Below, piece by piece: positions 1 through 8,233 of a DNA stretch of 50,787 nt (positions within the stretch are counted from its first letter, which is position 1; every line of letters begins with the position of its first letter). Both the position numbers and the translations under genes were made by a program. The notes beneath the pieces are model-generated. The model ran no database searches. It saw only the letters and a program-made list of their open reading frames with translations, and was not told the DNA's origin. This DNA is from Pseudoalteromonas luteoviolacea S2607 (GTDB taxonomy: Bacteria > Pseudomonadota > Gammaproteobacteria > Enterobacterales > Alteromonadaceae). The stretch lies in contig NZ_AUXV01000029.1 of the NCBI RefSeq assembly GCF_001625575.1, positions 1 to 50,787 of the forward strand, given 5' to 3'.

Positions 1-83
1 ACTCTTTCGGCATTATTTTTAGTCGTTCATAATTGAAATGGTTGGGTCACGAATCCTTCATCAGTTATTAAAATAGCTTATTT

Positions 84-277
84 CACCTTGCGCAAAAGAA
101 ACGTACTCACTGCGCTCGCTGTCGTTAACCTTTTGCACTTAATTCATCCCTGAAGCAGGGTCCCATCGCGCATCCATGCGCTCACTTCCTCATGCTGCGA
201 AACTTTGTTTCGGTCATTCCTCACCCTTGCGCAAAGGAAACGCACTCACTGCGTTCGCTGTCGTTAACCCTTTGCAC
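84..277. repeat. Imperfect direct repeat, two copies
   Basis: Copy 1 (84-138) and copy 2 (222-277) both begin with CACCTTGCGCAAA or CACCCTTGCGCAAA. Both continue through an ACTCACTGCG(C/T)TCGCTGTCG core to GTTAACC(T/C)TTTGCAC. They differ at only a few bases and are separated by about 83 bases of unrelated sequence. They could be members of a dispersed intergenic family, but only one locus is visible here. Confidence 0.75.
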
Positions 278-298
278 CTAGTTAACCCTTTGCACCTA
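263..298. repeat. 18-base tandem duplication
   Basis: GTTAACCCTTTGCACCTA occurs twice with no gap (263-280 and 281-298). The first copy is the tail of the longer direct repeat, so this looks like a local slippage or duplication event within that element. Confidence 0.9.
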
Positions 299-462
299 TC
301 TTGCGTAAAAGTGCCTGTACTTTCTTAGAACAAGACACTTAACTAACTCAGTAGAAAAGACGTAAAGTGGCGAGCAAGGGTCGATATGTGGATATATCTA
401 AATTGCGTGAGGATACTTTTTAGGAGGGGTCAAGGGAGCTGTGTCGCCCCCTCGTTGTTAGA

Positions 463-963
463 TTATAGTTCGAATGGTGCGACGCCTACAGCTTGCATTG
501 TGTACCCTGTTTGTGCGAGCTCATTCTTAAAGCTCTCCACTTTTATAGTACCGGTAACTGTAATGGCATCGTAAAGGCTGTCGATAGGCACTCCATTTTT
601 AATTTTAACGTGCACAATTTGATTTGGTGGTGGAGGTGGTACATGGATACACGCACCAAAATAAGGTACAAGTAAAAACTCTGTAATTACTTCACTGTCA
701 CCTTCAAGTGGTACGACGAATCCTGGTAAGCTAATGCTTTTGCCATCAAGGCTTTTTACGACGGGCGCATCGAGATCCGGCTGAACCCAGTTTTTATCAT
801 CGCCATCATGGCTGGCTGCTTCTTGGTTGCTAATTTGAACATGTCCTGTAGGGATGAGGTCGTCCCAAAAGATTTCTTTAGGGGGAGCCGCTAGGGCTGT
901 AAAGGACACTAAGATCATCATAGCTACAGATATGAGCTGCGATAGCAATCGAGTTGAAAACAT
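463..963 (-). CDS. DUF3299 family exported protein
   Basis: 166 residues. An N-terminal signal peptide (about residues 8-25, ending near ALAA) precedes a DUF3299 domain. The family's signature is visible as a PYFGACIHVPPPPPNQ segment around residues 100-115, and an earlier GFVVPLEGD strand also fits. The biochemical role of DUF3299 is not established; these proteins are small, periplasmic and often sit with ABC permease/ATPase pairs. The ATG is supported by AAGAGG seven bases upstream. It is the last gene of a three-gene minus-strand operon, ten bases after the permease. The conserved Cys-x-His in the signature could bind metal, which would match the His-rich permease next door; that is inference. 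Confidence 0.85.
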   Translation of the reverse strand: MFSTRLLSQLISVAMMILVSFTALAAPPKEIFWDDLIPTGHVQISNQEAASHDGDDKNWVQPDLDAPVVKSLDGKSISLPGFVVPLEGDSEVITEFLLVPYFGACIHVPPPPPNQIVHVKIKNGVPIDSLYDAITVTGTIKVESFKNELAQTGYTMQAVGVAPFEL

Positions 964-973
964 AAATAACCTC

Positions 974-2347
974 TTAAAGTTTGATACTCATACCGTCATT
1001 GAGTGAGTAAAAATATGCACGAATAGCTGGGATTGTGCCTATCACCGCGCCTGTGCACATGATAACGCCAAGTAACATTAGTTCATAGTAACTGAGTAGA
1101 GATAAAGAGATCGAGATGCCGAATTGTGCCTGCAATACACCTTGGCCTATCAGCATGAGCAAATAGAACAGTACTACTCCAATTAAACTTCCAAGTACGG
1201 TAATAAGAACTGCTTCACTACACATTAAAGAAAAGATATGTTTTGGTCTTGCACCAACAGAGCGCAATATCGCAAGTTCTCTTCTACGTTGGCTTAGAGA
1301 AGATAGAAGTGTTGTGAGCATACCTAATAAACTAATTAATACCACAACAACTGAAAACAATAACAGGATCTTTTCGACGATATCTAACATCCCCCATAGT
1401 TCCCTGAGGGTTACACCTGGCATAATGGCCGATAGTGCCTCTGGCTTATATGTATTGATATTTCTGCGGACTTGAAGCGTATAGAGTGGTGAATCAAAAC
1501 CCATTAAAAATGCTGTGAGTTGTTTTGGGTGACCAATTAGATCTCCAGGTTCACTTTCTAAAGCACTCAAGTCATGCGCTTTATGGTTGTGATGTTTGTG
1601 CTCGACATTATCATGCTCATGCTCATGCTCATGCTCATGCTCATGCTCATGCTCATGCTCATGCTCATGCTCATGCTCGTTGCTTATAATACGTGCGTCA
1701 TTAGTATGTGCAGAGTCATGCATAAGTTCTATTGCTTTAAGCGGAACGTGTAAAGTTTTATCAACGGGTGTCCCTGTTGGTTCTAAAATGCCAACAATGG
1801 TGAGTGGGTTATCATCGTGATTATGGAAGCTGGTATTTCCCATTCCATGTGCGACAATAATCTGCTGCCCAACGTGATAATGGAGTTGTTTTGCAACTTC
1901 GCTGCCAATCACTACTTCTTGTGCATTATGATAGGCTCTGCCGTAAGTAAACGTTAGGCTTTGTTTCTTACCATAACGGTAATATTGAAAGTAGTTCTCG
2001 TCACTACCTAGTACTGAAAACCCTTTATGACTGTCCCCAAGACTAATAGGGATTGTCCAAGCAACACCTCGTTGATCTTTGATGTATTGATAGCTTTGCC
2101 AGGATAACCCGTTGTTAGCATGCCCAATTCTGAAAACACTAGACAATAAAAGCTGTATGTCACCAGTACGAGCGCCAACAATTAAATCGGTCCCTGATAT
2201 AGTACTGCTAAAGCTTTGTTTTGCTTCTTGGCGTACTCTTTCAATTGAAAGAAGTAACATCACACTAATGGCAATAGTGAATAAGGTGAGGAGTACGCTG
2301 GCTTTGCGGTTTAGTATGCTCTTGAATGCGAGCGTTATAAGGTTCAT
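974..2347 (-). CDS. FtsX/MacB-type ABC transporter permease with (Glu-His)11 loop
   Basis: About 457 residues with FtsX-family architecture: one N-terminal membrane helix (about 18-37), a long periplasmic MacB-like domain, then three C-terminal helices (about 330-450) around the RRRELAILRSVGA cytoplasmic motif. Residues 224-245 are eleven consecutive Glu-His pairs followed by a further His-rich stretch (EHKHHNHKAHD), all predicted periplasmic. Such tracts bind Zn, Ni or Cu. The ATG at 2347 has GGAG seven bases upstream and forms an ATGA overlap with the ATPase stop; a TTG at 2353 is less likely. It must partner the ATPase encoded just before it. Transport by metal, lipoprotein release or metal sensing are all possible. 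I recall zinc-regulated vibrio operons (zrg) with similar ATPase/permease pairs, but the usual DUF2796 partner is absent here. Confidence 0.88.
   Translation of the reverse strand: MNLITLAFKSILNRKASVLLTLFTIAISVMLLLSIERVRQEAKQSFSSTISGTDLIVGARTGDIQLLLSSVFRIGHANNGLSWQSYQYIKDQRGVAWTIPISLGDSHKGFSVLGSDENYFQYYRYGKKQSLTFTYGRAYHNAQEVVIGSEVAKQLHYHVGQQIIVAHGMGNTSFHNHDDNPLTIVGILEPTGTPVDKTLHVPLKAIELMHDSAHTNDARIISNEHEHEHEHEHEHEHEHEHEHEHDNVEHKHHNHKAHDLSALESEPGDLIGHPKQLTAFLMGFDSPLYTLQVRRNINTYKPEALSAIMPGVTLRELWGMLDIVEKILLLFSVVVVLISLLGMLTTLLSSLSQRRRELAILRSVGARPKHIFSLMCSEAVLITVLGSLIGVVLFYLLMLIGQGVLQAQFGISISLSLLSYYELMLLGVIMCTGAVIGTIPAIRAYFYSLNDGMSIKL
1613..1678 (-). repeat. Hexanucleotide tandem repeat, 11 units (GAGCAT on coding strand)
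   Basis: Eleven perfect copies of ATGCTC on the plus strand, read on the minus strand as GAG-CAT, encode (Glu-His)11 inside the ABC permease. The unit is six bases, so copy-number change by slippage would alter loop length without shifting the frame. Confidence 0.97.
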
Positions 2348-3030
2348 CGGCAAGCTCCATTGATCTCTTGAAGACTCACTTTTCGATCAAATAAATCTGC
2401 AAGGCTATTGTCGTGACTGACAAATAACACTGTAGCTTGGTAGTGATCAGCTTGTTCAAACAATTGTTTTATAAATACATCTCTATTGTCTGCATCTAAA
2501 GCTGAAGTAGGCTCGTCAGCAATAATTAACTCTGGCTGACCGATGAATGCACGAGCAGCTGCAACACGTTGCTGTTGGCCAATACTTAACTCACCTACTG
2601 AACGGCTGCGGCATAGTTCATCAATGCCTAATTCTTCGAGTAATGTGATTGCTTGTTGATTGGCTGTACTATTTGCGGACTTTAAGGTTGCAGTTCTGCG
2701 GTCTGAAAAGTTACACCCTAAAATGACATTTTCAACTGGGCTCAAATAGGGTAGTAAATTGAAATTTTGGAATATAGTACCAATATGGTCTGCTCTGAAT
2801 TTGTCTCGATTGGCATCACTGAGCTGACCCAAGTCTTGCCCTAATATTGTGATATTACCTTGCTGCGCCGTTTGAATTCCAGCTAAAAGGCCAAGCAATG
2901 TGGACTTGCCACTTCCACTTGGACCATGAAGAAATAGTTTTTCTCCTTTTGCTATGTGCAAGTTACTTATATGCAGTGTAGCTAGAGGCTGGCCCGGCCA
3001 GCTGAAAATCAGATCTGAAATTTGGATCAT
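2344..3030 (-). CDS. ABC transporter ATP-binding protein, LolD/MacB class
   Basis: 228 residues, a complete single nucleotide-binding domain. Walker A is GPSGSGKST (about 35-43), the signature is LSIGQQQR, and Walker B is LIIADEPTSALD with a following switch His (VSHD). The Q-loop appears as FQNFNLLPYLSPVENV, typical of the LolD/MacB/FtsE class that powers FtsX-type permeases in mechanotransmission or lipoprotein release rather than classic import. It is the first gene of the minus-strand operon, its stop overlapping the permease ATG by four bases. Upstream sequence is shared with the divergent purC promoter region. Substrate cannot be assigned from this protein; the His-rich permease suggests a metal link. 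Confidence 0.92.
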   Translation of the reverse strand: MIQISDLIFSWPGQPLATLHISNLHIAKGEKLFLHGPSGSGKSTLLGLLAGIQTAQQGNITILGQDLGQLSDANRDKFRADHIGTIFQNFNLLPYLSPVENVILGCNFSDRRTATLKSANSTANQQAITLLEELGIDELCRSRSVGELSIGQQQRVAAARAFIGQPELIIADEPTSALDADNRDVFIKQLFEQADHYQATVLFVSHDNSLADLFDRKVSLQEINGACR

Positions 3031-3225
3031 TTAAACATCTCTTTGTACCGAGTTTTAATTATGTTATCTCAGAACAGAACCTTGCTAAACTAAGTTTCGC
3101 TCGGTTTGCGTTGTAATGCGGTAAACAATTGTGATTTTTGTTGCGCTCGACTATTATACACCCCTCTAACCCCCTCTGTATTTTGCGTCCTTTAGCAAGA
3201 CGCAGCCGTTCTCTATGGAGATACA

Positions 3226-4326
3226 ATGAGTAGCTACAAAGTTTTAGACGTCAATGACGATCTACCAATACGCACCAAAGGTGCAGTTCACAGTGGTAAA
3301 GTACGTTCGGTTTATTGGTTAACCGACCAAGACAGCGCCAGATTAATCGAAGAAAAAGGTTATGATGTTCCCAAGGGAACTGAGCTTGCGATCATGGTTA
3401 TTTCAGATCGTATTTCAGCATTCGATTGTATTTGGCAAGGTGAAAATGGATTAAACGGTGTGCCAGGAAAAGGCATCGCATTAAATAGTGTCGCCGCTCA
3501 TTGGTTTAAATTATTTGATGAATCAGGCCTTGCTGGAAATCATATTGTCGATATTCCTCACCCTTATGTGTGGATTGTGAGAAAAGCAAGTACAGTGCGT
3601 GTAGAAGCGATTGCTCGTCAATATATAACAGGCAGTATGTGGCGTGACTATGGCAAAGGTGTAAGAGAGTTTTGTGGTATTAACTTACCTGAAGGCCTTG
3701 AGGCACATCAGAAACTGAATGATGTACTTATCACGCCATCTACAAAGGGAATTATATCTGGCGTTGACGGGGTACCAGAAGTGGATGATGTAAATATCAC
3801 CCGCAGCAATATCACAGATAACTTAGAGGCGTTTAACTTTAAATCTGAAGATGACGTTGCCCGCTACGAGCAGCTACTCAGCGAAGGATTTAATTTGATT
3901 TCAGCGCAGCTGAGCAAATTAGACCAAATCTTCGTGGATACGAAGTTTGAGTTTGGTTATGTAGAAGATGCTGATGGTTCTTCGCGCCTTATTTATATTG
4001 ATGAAGTTGGTACGCCTGATTCATCTCGTATTTGGGATGGACCAGCATACAGAGATGGCAAAATTGTCGAAAACTCTAAAGAGGGTTTCCGTCAGTTATT
4101 GATTAACAACGTTCCAGATAGTGATGTGTTGCTGAACAAAGATCGTATGCCAGAAAGAGAAGCGCTTGCAGAGTCATACAAACTGCCGCAAGACGTGATG
4201 ATGTCAGTATCTGAAACTTACGTTGGTATAGCGAGTAAAATAGTTGGCCAGTCTCTCACTATTCCACAAGACCCTCGTGCGGAAGTTATTGCAATCTTAG
4301 ACCAAGAATACGGTCTTATCGATTAA
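3226..4326 (+). CDS. purC: Phosphoribosylaminoimidazole-succinocarboxamide synthase (SAICAR synthetase)
   Basis: 366 residues, the long form found in many marine gammaproteobacteria rather than the roughly 237-residue E. coli type. It catalyses the ATP-dependent joining of aspartate to CAIR in purine biosynthesis, in the cytoplasm. Visible family features include the GKVRSVYW nucleotide-binding start, [10 protein letters not shown], the [20 protein letters not shown] region and the [13 protein letters not shown] segment near residues 260-275. The ATG has GGAG six bases upstream. It stands alone, divergent from the ABC operon. I see no purine riboswitch or clear PurR box in the upstream 195 bases. 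Confidence 0.96.
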   Translation: MSSYKVLDVNDDLPIRTKGAVHSGKVRSVYWLTDQDSARLIEEKGYDVPKGTELAIMVISDRISAFDCIWQGENGLNGVPGKGIALNSVAAHWFKLFDESGLAGNHIVDIPHPYVWIVRKASTVRVEAIARQYITGSMWRDYGKGVREFCGINLPEGLEAHQKLNDVLITPSTKGIISGVDGVPEVDDVNITRSNITDNLEAFNFKSEDDVARYEQLLSEGFNLISAQLSKLDQIFVDTKFEFGYVEDADGSSRLIYIDEVGTPDSSRIWDGPAYRDGKIVENSKEGFRQLLINNVPDSDVLLNKDRMPEREALAESYKLPQDVMMSVSETYVGIASKIVGQSLTIPQDPRAEVIAILDQEYGLID

Positions 4327-4818
4327 GCAAACTCACTAAAATGCCTAGCAGTCAGTTATTTACAGGATTGTTAGGCATTGCGACGTGAATTCCTTGCATT
4401 TCCTCCCTAAGTCACTTTTACTTAGTATAAATACATGCGCGTTCACTAGGTTTGAACGGAAAGGTCTCAATGTTGTTACCTGCTAGGTGTGAAAAATAAT
4501 AGTGTAACTATTACAACGCCATTCAATTTTTCACTCTCTTTTCTTTGATATAGGTAGCGTCGTTTTATCTTTTCTATATTATAAGCAATAGCTTATAAAG
4601 TGCACCGTTCGCTCCTGAGGTGTAAAAGCATAAAGTTTTTTGATTGATTTTATTGATGCTGAAATTAAATGCCCGCCGGCAAGGTCTGTCATTAAGGGCA
4701 TGCGTTTAGTAGTACAAAATCGAATAATCATAGGGTTGGTTACAGTAAGTTGTTGCTGTTTAGCCGGAGTTCTCCGGTTTCAGCTTGAACTGAATAATTG
4801 TAGTGTTAAAGGATCGCT
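4327..4818. other. 492-base intergenic region between purC and the GGDEF/EAL gene
   Basis: No convincing gene: the only frame of note starts on a TTG without a ribosome binding site and overlaps the next gene. It holds an 8-base-pair inverted repeat with a long loop just after purC (AATGCCTA 4340-4347, TAGGCATT 4372-4379) and a perfect palindromic hairpin (4579-4598). The leader of the GGDEF/EAL gene must lie in the right half. I compared it with the GEMM c-di-GMP riboswitch pattern and did not see a match. Confidence 0.55.
4579..4598. promoter_or_regulatory. Perfect palindrome TTATAAGC-AATA-GCTTATAA
   Basis: Eight complementary bases on each side of an AATA loop, about 220 bases before the GGDEF/EAL start. 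It has no T-run, so it is more likely an operator or RNA structure than a terminator. No regulator can be named. Confidence 0.5.
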
Positions 4819-7131
4819 ATGGGCACGAGTTTTAAAAATCGCATTATAGTGCTGTGTGTTGGTTTGGTATTAATTACCGCGATTGCTAGTTTGGCGGGCT
4901 TTTGGTGGTCAACAAGCCAATTTAAAGAGCGTCAAGTCCAACAAGACATTCAAAAAGCACAGAGCGTATATCAACAATATTTAGTTGCCAGAGAGCGATT
5001 GCTCGTTACTGCCGCATCAGTGTTGACGCAAGACTTTGGCTTTAAACAAGCTGTTGCAACAAGAGATGCCTCTACGATTAGCAGTGTACTGTACAATCAT
5101 AGCCAGCGTATTAATGCAGAGTTGATGCTACTGCTGGATATGCGTGGCAAATTAATTTCGACCAACCAAAACCAATTAGTCTTACCTCAAGATATGCGGC
5201 CGCTAGTAAAAGAACTGCTGGCGCATGAAGAACGCTCAGCTTTTTTGGTGCTTGATAAAAAACTCTATCAAGCAATTATTCTACCTGTAAAAGCCCCTAG
5301 AACCATTGCATTCACGATTGTTGGCTTTGTCGTCGATGAACCAATCGCAGAGCAATTGAAAGGGCTCACGGGCATGGAAATGAGCTTTATTAGTCTTGGT
5401 GAAAAGATGAAAGCGAGCTCTATTCAGTTGCCCGAAGACAGAGATTTGTTCGCCTATTTACATGAACAAAAAATTAGTAGGTGGTTTGGTGAGTATCCTT
5501 TGTATATTAATGCGGAAGTTGCATTGCCGTCTTTGTCTCAAGTGCCTGTGAGCCTAATTTTAAGCGCTGATTTGAGAAGTGAGTACGAAGAGTTTGATCA
5601 ATTGGTACTGACGATTGTATTTCTGTCTTGTATTACAATGTTGTTTGGCTTTCTCGCCAGTGGCTTTTTAGCCAAAAACTTGGCAACACCGTTACAGCAG
5701 TTAACGGTAATGGCTAGGCGGTTTGCCAAAGGTGATTACAACGCCGAAATTCATGAATCGCGACCGACAGAAGAGATCTGTCAGTTGGTCGACGCTTTTC
5801 ATGAAATGGGAGATGATATTCAGGCGCGTGAGAAACAGATCCGGTACCAGGCAAGTCACGATTCGTTGACGGGGTTTTATAATCGAACCTCTGCATTACC
5901 AATTTTGGATGCTTTGGTGTCGACAGATCAGGTTTACTATCTGTTAGCACTTGATATTAAGGGGCTAAGGCATATTAACGATAAACTTGGCCCACGCATT
6001 GGGGATAGCTGCATCGAGGCAGTTGCTAAGCGGATTGAGATTGTAACGTCTAGTTTCGAAGGGCTGAATATTCGTCTAGGTGGTGATGAGTTCTTAACCG
6101 TATTGCAAGCCAAGCCTGATTCGACGATGGAAAATTGTGTTGATAGTTTCCTAAGCGAGCTCAGTAAAAGCTATACCATACATAGCTTTGAGATTAGTTT
6201 GCGCTTTAGTGTTGGTGTCGTGCACAGCCCAGAGCAAGCAGACAATGCGGATGACAGTATCCGTCGTGCGCTGATAGCTGCCGATAATGCTGCACATGGG
6301 GTAGAGGATGTCTACTTTTACCAAACGGGTGAAGATGAAGCCTACTTAGAAAGATTAGAAATTATTGATGAGTTGAAGCAGGCACTAGTCGACGATGATG
6401 GTCAGTTGTTCATGACTTATCAACCTAAACTAAATATGCGTTCGGGTATGGTTGATAAGGTTGAGTCATTAATACGCTGGAAACGAAAAAGTGGTGACTG
6501 GGTGTCACCAGAGCTGTTTATTGATTTAGCAGAGCAATCAGGATTGATTGTAGACTTAACTCAATGGGTATTAAAAACGGTGGTATCCCAAATTGCGCAT
6601 TGGGAAGCGCAGGGTGTCACCATGAAGGCGGCTATTAATGTCTCAGCGCAAGATATTGCAGATGTAGACTTCATTCCCCACTTGCAAAGTGTGCTAAGTG
6701 AGTTTTCAGTTGCGCCGGGCTTAATCACGATTGAGTTAACTGAGCGAGACATGATTGAAAATGAAGAAAAAGGGATTGCTGCGCTGCTGGCATTAAAAGA
6801 ACTTGGTGTTCATATTTCTTTAGATGATTATGGGGTTGGGCAGACTTCTCTTGGGCGACTGAAAATGCTGCCTATCGATGAATTGAAATTGGATAAGGTC
6901 TTTATTCTTAAGTTGGCAGCATCCCATCAAGACCAGTGCATTGTGCGCTCTACTATCAGCTTAGGTCATCAATTAGGTTTTTCGGTTGTTGCTGAAGGGG
7001 TGGAAGATGCAGACTCATTGCAGCTACTTGATGAAATGAAGTGTGATTATGCCCAAGGGTACTACTTAAGCAGGCCATTAAAAGCCAATGATTTAACACA
7101 ATGGTTAGGGCAATATCATAAAGCAGGCTAA
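4819..7131 (+). CDS. Membrane GGDEF-EAL c-di-GMP signalling protein with periplasmic sensor
   Basis: 770 residues: membrane helix about 8-30, periplasmic Cache-like sensor to about 250, second helix about 255-285, HAMP about 285-335, GGDEF domain, then EAL domain. GGDEF is intact at residues 421-425, so diguanylate cyclase activity is possible; I see no RxxD inhibitory site just before it. In the EAL domain the name motif reads Glu-Ser-Leu (E549) before IRWKR. Other catalytic elements are present (INVSAQD, ELTERD, DDYGVGQTS, LKLDK, VVAEGVED), so phosphodiesterase activity is plausible. AAAGGA lies five bases before the ATG. Its 3' end overlaps the convergent glycosyltransferase by four bases. 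The balance of synthesis and degradation cannot be predicted from sequence. Confidence 0.95.
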   Translation: MGTSFKNRIIVLCVGLVLITAIASLAGFWWSTSQFKERQVQQDIQKAQSVYQQYLVARERLLVTAASVLTQDFGFKQAVATRDASTISSVLYNHSQRINAELMLLLDMRGKLISTNQNQLVLPQDMRPLVKELLAHEERSAFLVLDKKLYQAIILPVKAPRTIAFTIVGFVVDEPIAEQLKGLTGMEMSFISLGEKMKASSIQLPEDRDLFAYLHEQKISRWFGEYPLYINAEVALPSLSQVPVSLILSADLRSEYEEFDQLVLTIVFLSCITMLFGFLASGFLAKNLATPLQQLTVMARRFAKGDYNAEIHESRPTEEICQLVDAFHEMGDDIQAREKQIRYQASHDSLTGFYNRTSALPILDALVSTDQVYYLLALDIKGLRHINDKLGPRIGDSCIEAVAKRIEIVTSSFEGLNIRLGGDEFLTVLQAKPDSTMENCVDSFLSELSKSYTIHSFEISLRFSVGVVHSPEQADNADDSIRRALIAADNAAHGVEDVYFYQTGEDEAYLERLEIIDELKQALVDDDGQLFMTYQPKLNMRSGMVDKVESLIRWKRKSGDWVSPELFIDLAEQSGLIVDLTQWVLKTVVSQIAHWEAQGVTMKAAINVSAQDIADVDFIPHLQSVLSEFSVAPGLITIELTERDMIENEEKGIAALLALKELGVHISLDDYGVGQTSLGRLKMLPIDELKLDKVFILKLAASHQDQCIVRSTISLGHQLGFSVVAEGVEDADSLQLLDEMKCDYAQGYYLSRPLKANDLTQWLGQYHKAG

Positions 7132-8144
7132 CAGTGCTCAGACAATAGTGTGCTTAATGCATGGTAAATCTTTTCAGGGGATACATCTTGTATCATATCT
7201 AACTCATTGAGCGATGTAGACTGGTGAGTTAAAGCAATCAGTTTGTCTGTTTTAGGAGCTACAAGGGACCATGGTGAAGTTCCGTGCCCCACGATGGCGA
7301 CACATGGGACGTCACAAGCTGATGCGATATGCATTGGTCCAGAATCAATCGAAACAATGGCATCCATTGCACCAATATTATCTACGAGTTCTGCTAAACT
7401 CATGCTGCCGGCTAAATTGTGTACGGTAACGTTTTTCCTAAGCGCCAGAGAAGATAGGGACGCCATATCAGATTGTTCAGACTGATCACCCAACAGAAAA
7501 ATATTAATATTTTTGAGGGTGGAAATGTGCTGAACAACCTGTATTGCCAGATGCTCTGGGTAATATCGAGTTCCTTTCACCTTTCCACCCAAGTAGAGCG
7601 CAACATTACATTGGGTCTCAGATAGCGTTAGTGTTGATGGTTGAGCTGTAAGCTTTGGCGAACTGAAATGTGTAAAAGGCCTGCCATGTGCATCATTGAC
7701 CAGCTTACAGTAGCGATAGATATAATGGTGGCATTGGTCTAATTTAAAAGCATGGCTTAAAAATGGTCGGCGTGCGTTTTGAGCGTAGCCGATCACATTT
7801 TTTATACCTGCTAGTTTTGCCAAGACAGCGTCGGTGAGTGAACCACGAAATAAAACAGCTAATGCAAAGTTTTGATGTTTAAGCTGGCTGGCCATACCAT
7901 AAAGGCCGCGATGTTTTTTACGGCAATGGCGATCATCAGATATGATCTCGAGTCCATATTGACTTGCGCGTGAGAATATTTCGGTCAGATGCGGCCTGAC
8001 GAGAATACAGATACGTTGCGTTGGGTAGAGTTGCTTCAGTAATGCTAAAGCCGGCAGTGTATTGATAGCATCGCCGATAAACTTAGGTAAGATAGCTAAT
8101 ACAGCCCCATCTAGTCGATTTGAAACAATTACTTTATTACCCAT
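7128..8144 (-). CDS. Glycosyltransferase family 9 (heptosyltransferase-like)
   Basis: 338 residues resembling the ADP-heptose:LPS heptosyltransferase family (GT9), GT-B fold. Visible features are an N-terminal PKFIGDAINTLPALALLKQLYP segment typical of the acceptor domain, and a C-terminal VSIDSGPMHIASACDVPCVAIVGHGTSP segment matching the family's donor-binding DSGPMHIA motif. Such enzymes add heptose or another sugar to lipopolysaccharide core at the inner face of the inner membrane. The gene is single and not inside a recognisable LPS cluster here, so the sugar and acceptor are unknown. It converges on the GGDEF/EAL gene with a four-base overlap. Confidence 0.88.
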   Translation of the reverse strand: MGNKVIVSNRLDGAVLAILPKFIGDAINTLPALALLKQLYPTQRICILVRPHLTEIFSRASQYGLEIISDDRHCRKKHRGLYGMASQLKHQNFALAVLFRGSLTDAVLAKLAGIKNVIGYAQNARRPFLSHAFKLDQCHHYIYRYCKLVNDAHGRPFTHFSSPKLTAQPSTLTLSETQCNVALYLGGKVKGTRYYPEHLAIQVVQHISTLKNINIFLLGDQSEQSDMASLSSLALRKNVTVHNLAGSMSLAELVDNIGAMDAIVSIDSGPMHIASACDVPCVAIVGHGTSPWSLVAPKTDKLIALTHQSTSLNELDMIQDVSPEKIYHALSTLLSEHC

Positions 8145-8233
8145 ACATTAACTTGAGATACAAATTTATCCTATCTAGTATAACGCTACGCGTTTTAGAA
8201 ATTAACTAGAATCAATGAAATAAGTGTCTGACT

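Larger units (their letters stand above)
1..462. other. Non-coding stretch at window start
   Basis: No convincing gene is present; the short open frames lack ribosome binding sites and overlap repeats. It holds two imperfect copies of a unit of about 55 bases (84-138 and 222-277) and an 18-base tandem duplication (263-298). It lies downstream of the minus-strand DUF3299 gene, so a 3' untranslated region could end here. I see no clear hairpin with a T-run, and any gene to the left lies outside the window. Confidence 0.6.

Noticed and set aside
1596..1820. Cys/Ser-repeat frame opposite the permease
   Set aside because: It is only the antisense reading of the Glu-His hexamer tract.
3062..3076. 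TGTTATCTCAGAACA as a Zur box for the ABC operon
   Set aside because: The two halves match with one mismatch but the sequence departs from the Zur consensus I know; kept only as a weak remark in the operon finding.
4620..4818. Possible c-di-GMP (GEMM) riboswitch before the GGDEF/EAL gene
   Set aside because: The conserved core and tetraloop-receptor parts of GEMM are not visible.
4640..4849. 69-residue open frame before the GGDEF/EAL gene
   Set aside because: It starts on TTG without a ribosome binding site, overlaps the well-supported start at 4819 in another frame and resembles no protein.
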